Shown here piece by piece: positions 61,836-64,000 of a stretch of 64,000 nt of DNA. The stretch is from contig OZ244964.1 of NCBI GenBank assembly GCA_965222825.1, positions 558,001-622,000 on the forward strand. Reading direction: 5' to 3'. Both the position numbers and the translations under genes were made by a program. Under the pieces are notes generated by a model. The model had not been told where the DNA came from. It was given only the letters and a program-made list of their open reading frames with translations, and made no database searches. The number at the start of each line of letters is the position of its first letter. Position 1 is the stretch's first letter. This DNA comes from G965207335 sp965222825 (GTDB lineage Bacteria > Pseudomonadota > Gammaproteobacteria > PS1 > Pseudothioglobaceae).

Positions 61836-63608
61836 CTACATAGATTCTGGGGCACTAACTCCTAGTATATTTAGAGCATTTTTAATTACTTGTTTAACAG
61901 CTGATATTAAACTAAGTCGTGCTTTAGTTAGTTCTTTATCATTGCCTAGAAATTTACAATTAGCATAATAACTATGTAGTGCTGTTGCTAAGTCTTTTAA
62001 ATAATAGGCAAGTTGATGTGGTTCATAAGACGAGGCAGATGATATTATAGTATCGCAATAACGATTTAAAACACTAACAAGTTCTACCTCTTGTGGTGCT
62101 ATCAATAAACTAAGATTTATATTATTATCATTTAGTGCAAAATTAGTCTTTGATAATACTTTACAAATTCTAGCATGAGCGTATTGAATATAATAAACCG
62201 GATTATCATTTGTTTGTGATTTTGCTAATTCTAAGTCAAAATCCATATGTTGCTCGCTTTTACGCAAAATATAAAAAAACCTAGCAGCATCGCAACCAAC
62301 CTCAGCAATTAATTCTTTTAAGGGTATAAACTCTCCCGACCTAGTTGACATACTGGCTTTAATTTTGCCACGATATAAATTAACAAATTGCACTAATAAT
62401 ATTTTTAATTTATCACTATCATAGCCCAGTGCTTTAATGCCTGCTACTACTCTAGCAATATAGCCGTGATGGTCAGCACCCCAAATATTAATAATTTTAT
62501 AATAGTGCTGAGAGTTTTTATTTTGTATTGGCAATTTTCTTATAAATTTATCTAAGTGATAAGCAATATCTGATGCAAAATAAGTGCTATTATTATTATC
62601 ACGCACTACTACACGGTCTTTTTCATCGCCAAAGTCTGTTGTTTTAAACCATAATGCCCCATTTTTCTTATAAACTACCTTGTTTTGTTTTAGTTTGACT
62701 ATGGTTTTTGCTAATAAGTCTGATTGTATTAAATTTTTCTCAGAAAACCAAGTATCAAAATGCACTCTAAATTGTGATAATTCTTGTTTAATGCCAACTA
62801 ATATATACTCTATACTTAAATTAAAAATAATATCATAATCTTGTGCTAAGATATTTTTACAATTAGTGATAATTGTATCTATATAGGCTTCTTTATCATT
62901 TTTTTGATGTTTATTTTTAGTAATATTTGGTGTTATCTTTGTAAAATCATGTTGGTATTTATCTTGGTATAAATTTTGTACTTGTTTAGCAATATCATAA
63001 ATGTAATTACCTTTATAAGCGTTATCAGGGAAGGTAATTGCAATATTTAATAATTCTAAATAGCGTAAATACACACTAATAGTTAAAATATCCATTTGCC
63101 TGCCAGCATCGTTTACATAGTATTCACAATCTACATTATAACCAATAGTTTTTAATAAATTTGCTATGCTACTGCCATAAGCCGCACCTCTACCATGCCC
63201 TATATGTAGTGGACCTGTTGGATTTGCCGATACAAATTCTAGTAAAATATTTTTATTATCACCTATTTTTGCCAAGCCAAAATCCTTACCCTTTATTAAA
63301 ATTTGCTTGATGATATTGTTATTATCCTCACTGGCTACAAAAAAGTTAATAAACCCAGCACCTGCTATATCAATTTTAGTTATTTGTGTTGATTTTGCTA
63401 TTGCACTAACTATAAGTTTAGCAATATTTATAGGTTTATCATTATTTTTACCACTAACTAAAAATGCTATATTGGAACTATAATTACCATAGGCTTTATT
63501 TTTACTATGACTAATAATAATATTATATTTTTCATCTAGTAATAGTCCTTTAGCTACTAAACTTTCTAGGCTATTTTTAATTAAGGTTTGAATGTAGTTT
63601 TTCATCAA
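61836..63608 (-). CDS. argS: Arginyl-tRNA synthetase
   Basis: Class I synthetase, 590 aa. N-terminal Add1 domain, HIGH motif 'ANPTGPLHIGHGRGAAYGSS', 'YYVNDAGRQMDIL', 'VNLYRGKIKASMSTRSGEFI' (replaces KMSKS, as usual in ArgRS) and the C-terminal anticodon domain ('DNPVYYIQYAHARICKVL'). Faces the ubiJ gene tail to tail (17 bp). Confidence 0.96.
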   Translation of the reverse strand: MMKNYIQTLIKNSLESLVAKGLLLDEKYNIIISHSKNKAYGNYSSNIAFLVSGKNNDKPINIAKLIVSAIAKSTQITKIDIAGAGFINFFVASEDNNNIIKQILIKGKDFGLAKIGDNKNILLEFVSANPTGPLHIGHGRGAAYGSSIANLLKTIGYNVDCEYYVNDAGRQMDILTISVYLRYLELLNIAITFPDNAYKGNYIYDIAKQVQNLYQDKYQHDFTKITPNITKNKHQKNDKEAYIDTIITNCKNILAQDYDIIFNLSIEYILVGIKQELSQFRVHFDTWFSEKNLIQSDLLAKTIVKLKQNKVVYKKNGALWFKTTDFGDEKDRVVVRDNNNSTYFASDIAYHLDKFIRKLPIQNKNSQHYYKIINIWGADHHGYIARVVAGIKALGYDSDKLKILLVQFVNLYRGKIKASMSTRSGEFIPLKELIAEVGCDAARFFYILRKSEQHMDFDLELAKSQTNDNPVYYIQYAHARICKVLSKTNFALNDNNINLSLLIAPQEVELVSVLNRYCDTIISSASSYEPHQLAYYLKDLATALHSYYANCKFLGNDKELTKARLSLISAVKQVIKNALNILGVSAPESM

Positions 63609-63633
63609 AAAAGTAAAATTTATTTATCATATT

Positions 63634-64000
63634 TTAATGTGCTTCTTGCCAATTACTTCCTATACCAATATCTACTATCAATGGCACACTTAAACTAACA
63701 ACACTACTCATTAGTTTATTAATCTTAGTTTTATAATAATCTAATTTTGCTATTGCTACTTCAAATACTAGCTCATCGTGGACTTGCATTAGCATTTTAA
63801 TATCTTTATTATTTTTGCCTATAAAATTATCTATATCTAACATAGATTTTTTAATAATATCAGCAGAACTGCCTTGCATAGGAGCATTAATTGCCAAGCG
63901 AAGTGCGTGTTGTTGACGGACTCTATTTTTTGAGTTAATATCTGCTAAATACAATCTTCTGCCTGTAATTGTCTCAACAAAACCTTGTTGTTTTGCTAGT
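63634..64000 (-). CDS. polA: DNA polymerase I, C-terminal part (partial)
   Basis: Only the C-terminal ~122 residues are in the window; the frame is open to the right edge. Upstream of the first Met it reads 'QQGFVETITGRRLYLADINS', then 'LRLAINAPMQGSSADIIKKS' (finger/palm) and motif C 'MLMQVHDELVFEVA' with catalytic His-Asp-Glu. Ends 'GIGSNWQEAH' as in E. coli. It lies 25 bp upstream of argS on the same strand. Confidence 0.95.
   Translation of the reverse strand, partial: LAKQQGFVETITGRRLYLADINSKNRVRQQHALRLAINAPMQGSSADIIKKSMLDIDNFIGKNNKDIKMLMQVHDELVFEVAIAKLDYYKTKINKLMSSVVSLSVPLIVDIGIGSNWQEAH

Overview
This window is a strongly AT-rich stretch of a gammaproteobacterial chromosome using the standard code (UGA is a normal stop). 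Gene order supports the class: purU-DUF484-xerC, and tRNA(Tyr-Gly-Thr)-tuf-tRNA(Trp)-secE-nusG-rplKAJL-rpoBC. Low GC, tight overlaps and patchy remnants suggest a small-genome lineage, possibly a marine sulfur-oxidiser or symbiont relative (Thioglobaceae-like). That placement is inference only. Central metabolism in view includes acnB, a type II citrate synthase, an epsilonproteobacterial-type Mqo, biotin and acetyl-CoA carboxylase genes, haem genes (hemF, hemB), thiC, trpE, argC and purB/purU.

Layout. Positions 1-7807: the 3' part of dusA, then a packed run of a type II restriction-modification pair, purU, a DUF484 gene, xerC, a histidine-decarboxylase-like gene, tsaC and hemF. Positions 7928-10903: seven small genes in two orientations encoding proteins with a nitrile-hydratase-like leader (NHLP) followed by Ser/Thr/Gly/Ala-rich tails, i.e. 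putative RiPP precursors. Positions 11197-13624: a membrane-anchored thioredoxin-fold protein, a TolC-like outer-membrane protein and a short HlyD-like protein that may serve export. Positions 13652-26596: pepA, dsbC, CPBP protease, purB, acnB, fic, pyrD (class 1B), leuS, an EF-hand protein and mqo.

Positions 26783-30955: a degraded chromosomal integron. A 55-codon N-terminal remnant of an IntI integrase lies on the minus strand. Opposite it, on the plus strand, follow an attI-like core site and cassettes separated by at least five attC-like sites. The cassettes carry a tiny secreted peptide, a stop-interrupted gene, a GmrSD-like DUF262/HNH nuclease, unknown genes, a frameshifted small membrane-protein gene and a very structured non-coding segment.

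Positions 31012-64000: orphan polyamine-type permeases (potB/potC-like), bioB, lepB, a Sel1 protein, gltX, rsmE, trpE, the rpoC-rpoB-rplLJAK-nusG-secE-tuf operon with four tRNAs, thiC/hemB (divergent), aroQ-accB-accC-argC-erpA-gltA-ubiE and an SCP2-domain gene, argS, and the 3' end of polA.

The most unusual features are the NHLP precursor family, which has no recognisable maturation enzyme in the window, and the integron remnant with its cassettes. No rRNA, CRISPR array or intact transposase was seen.
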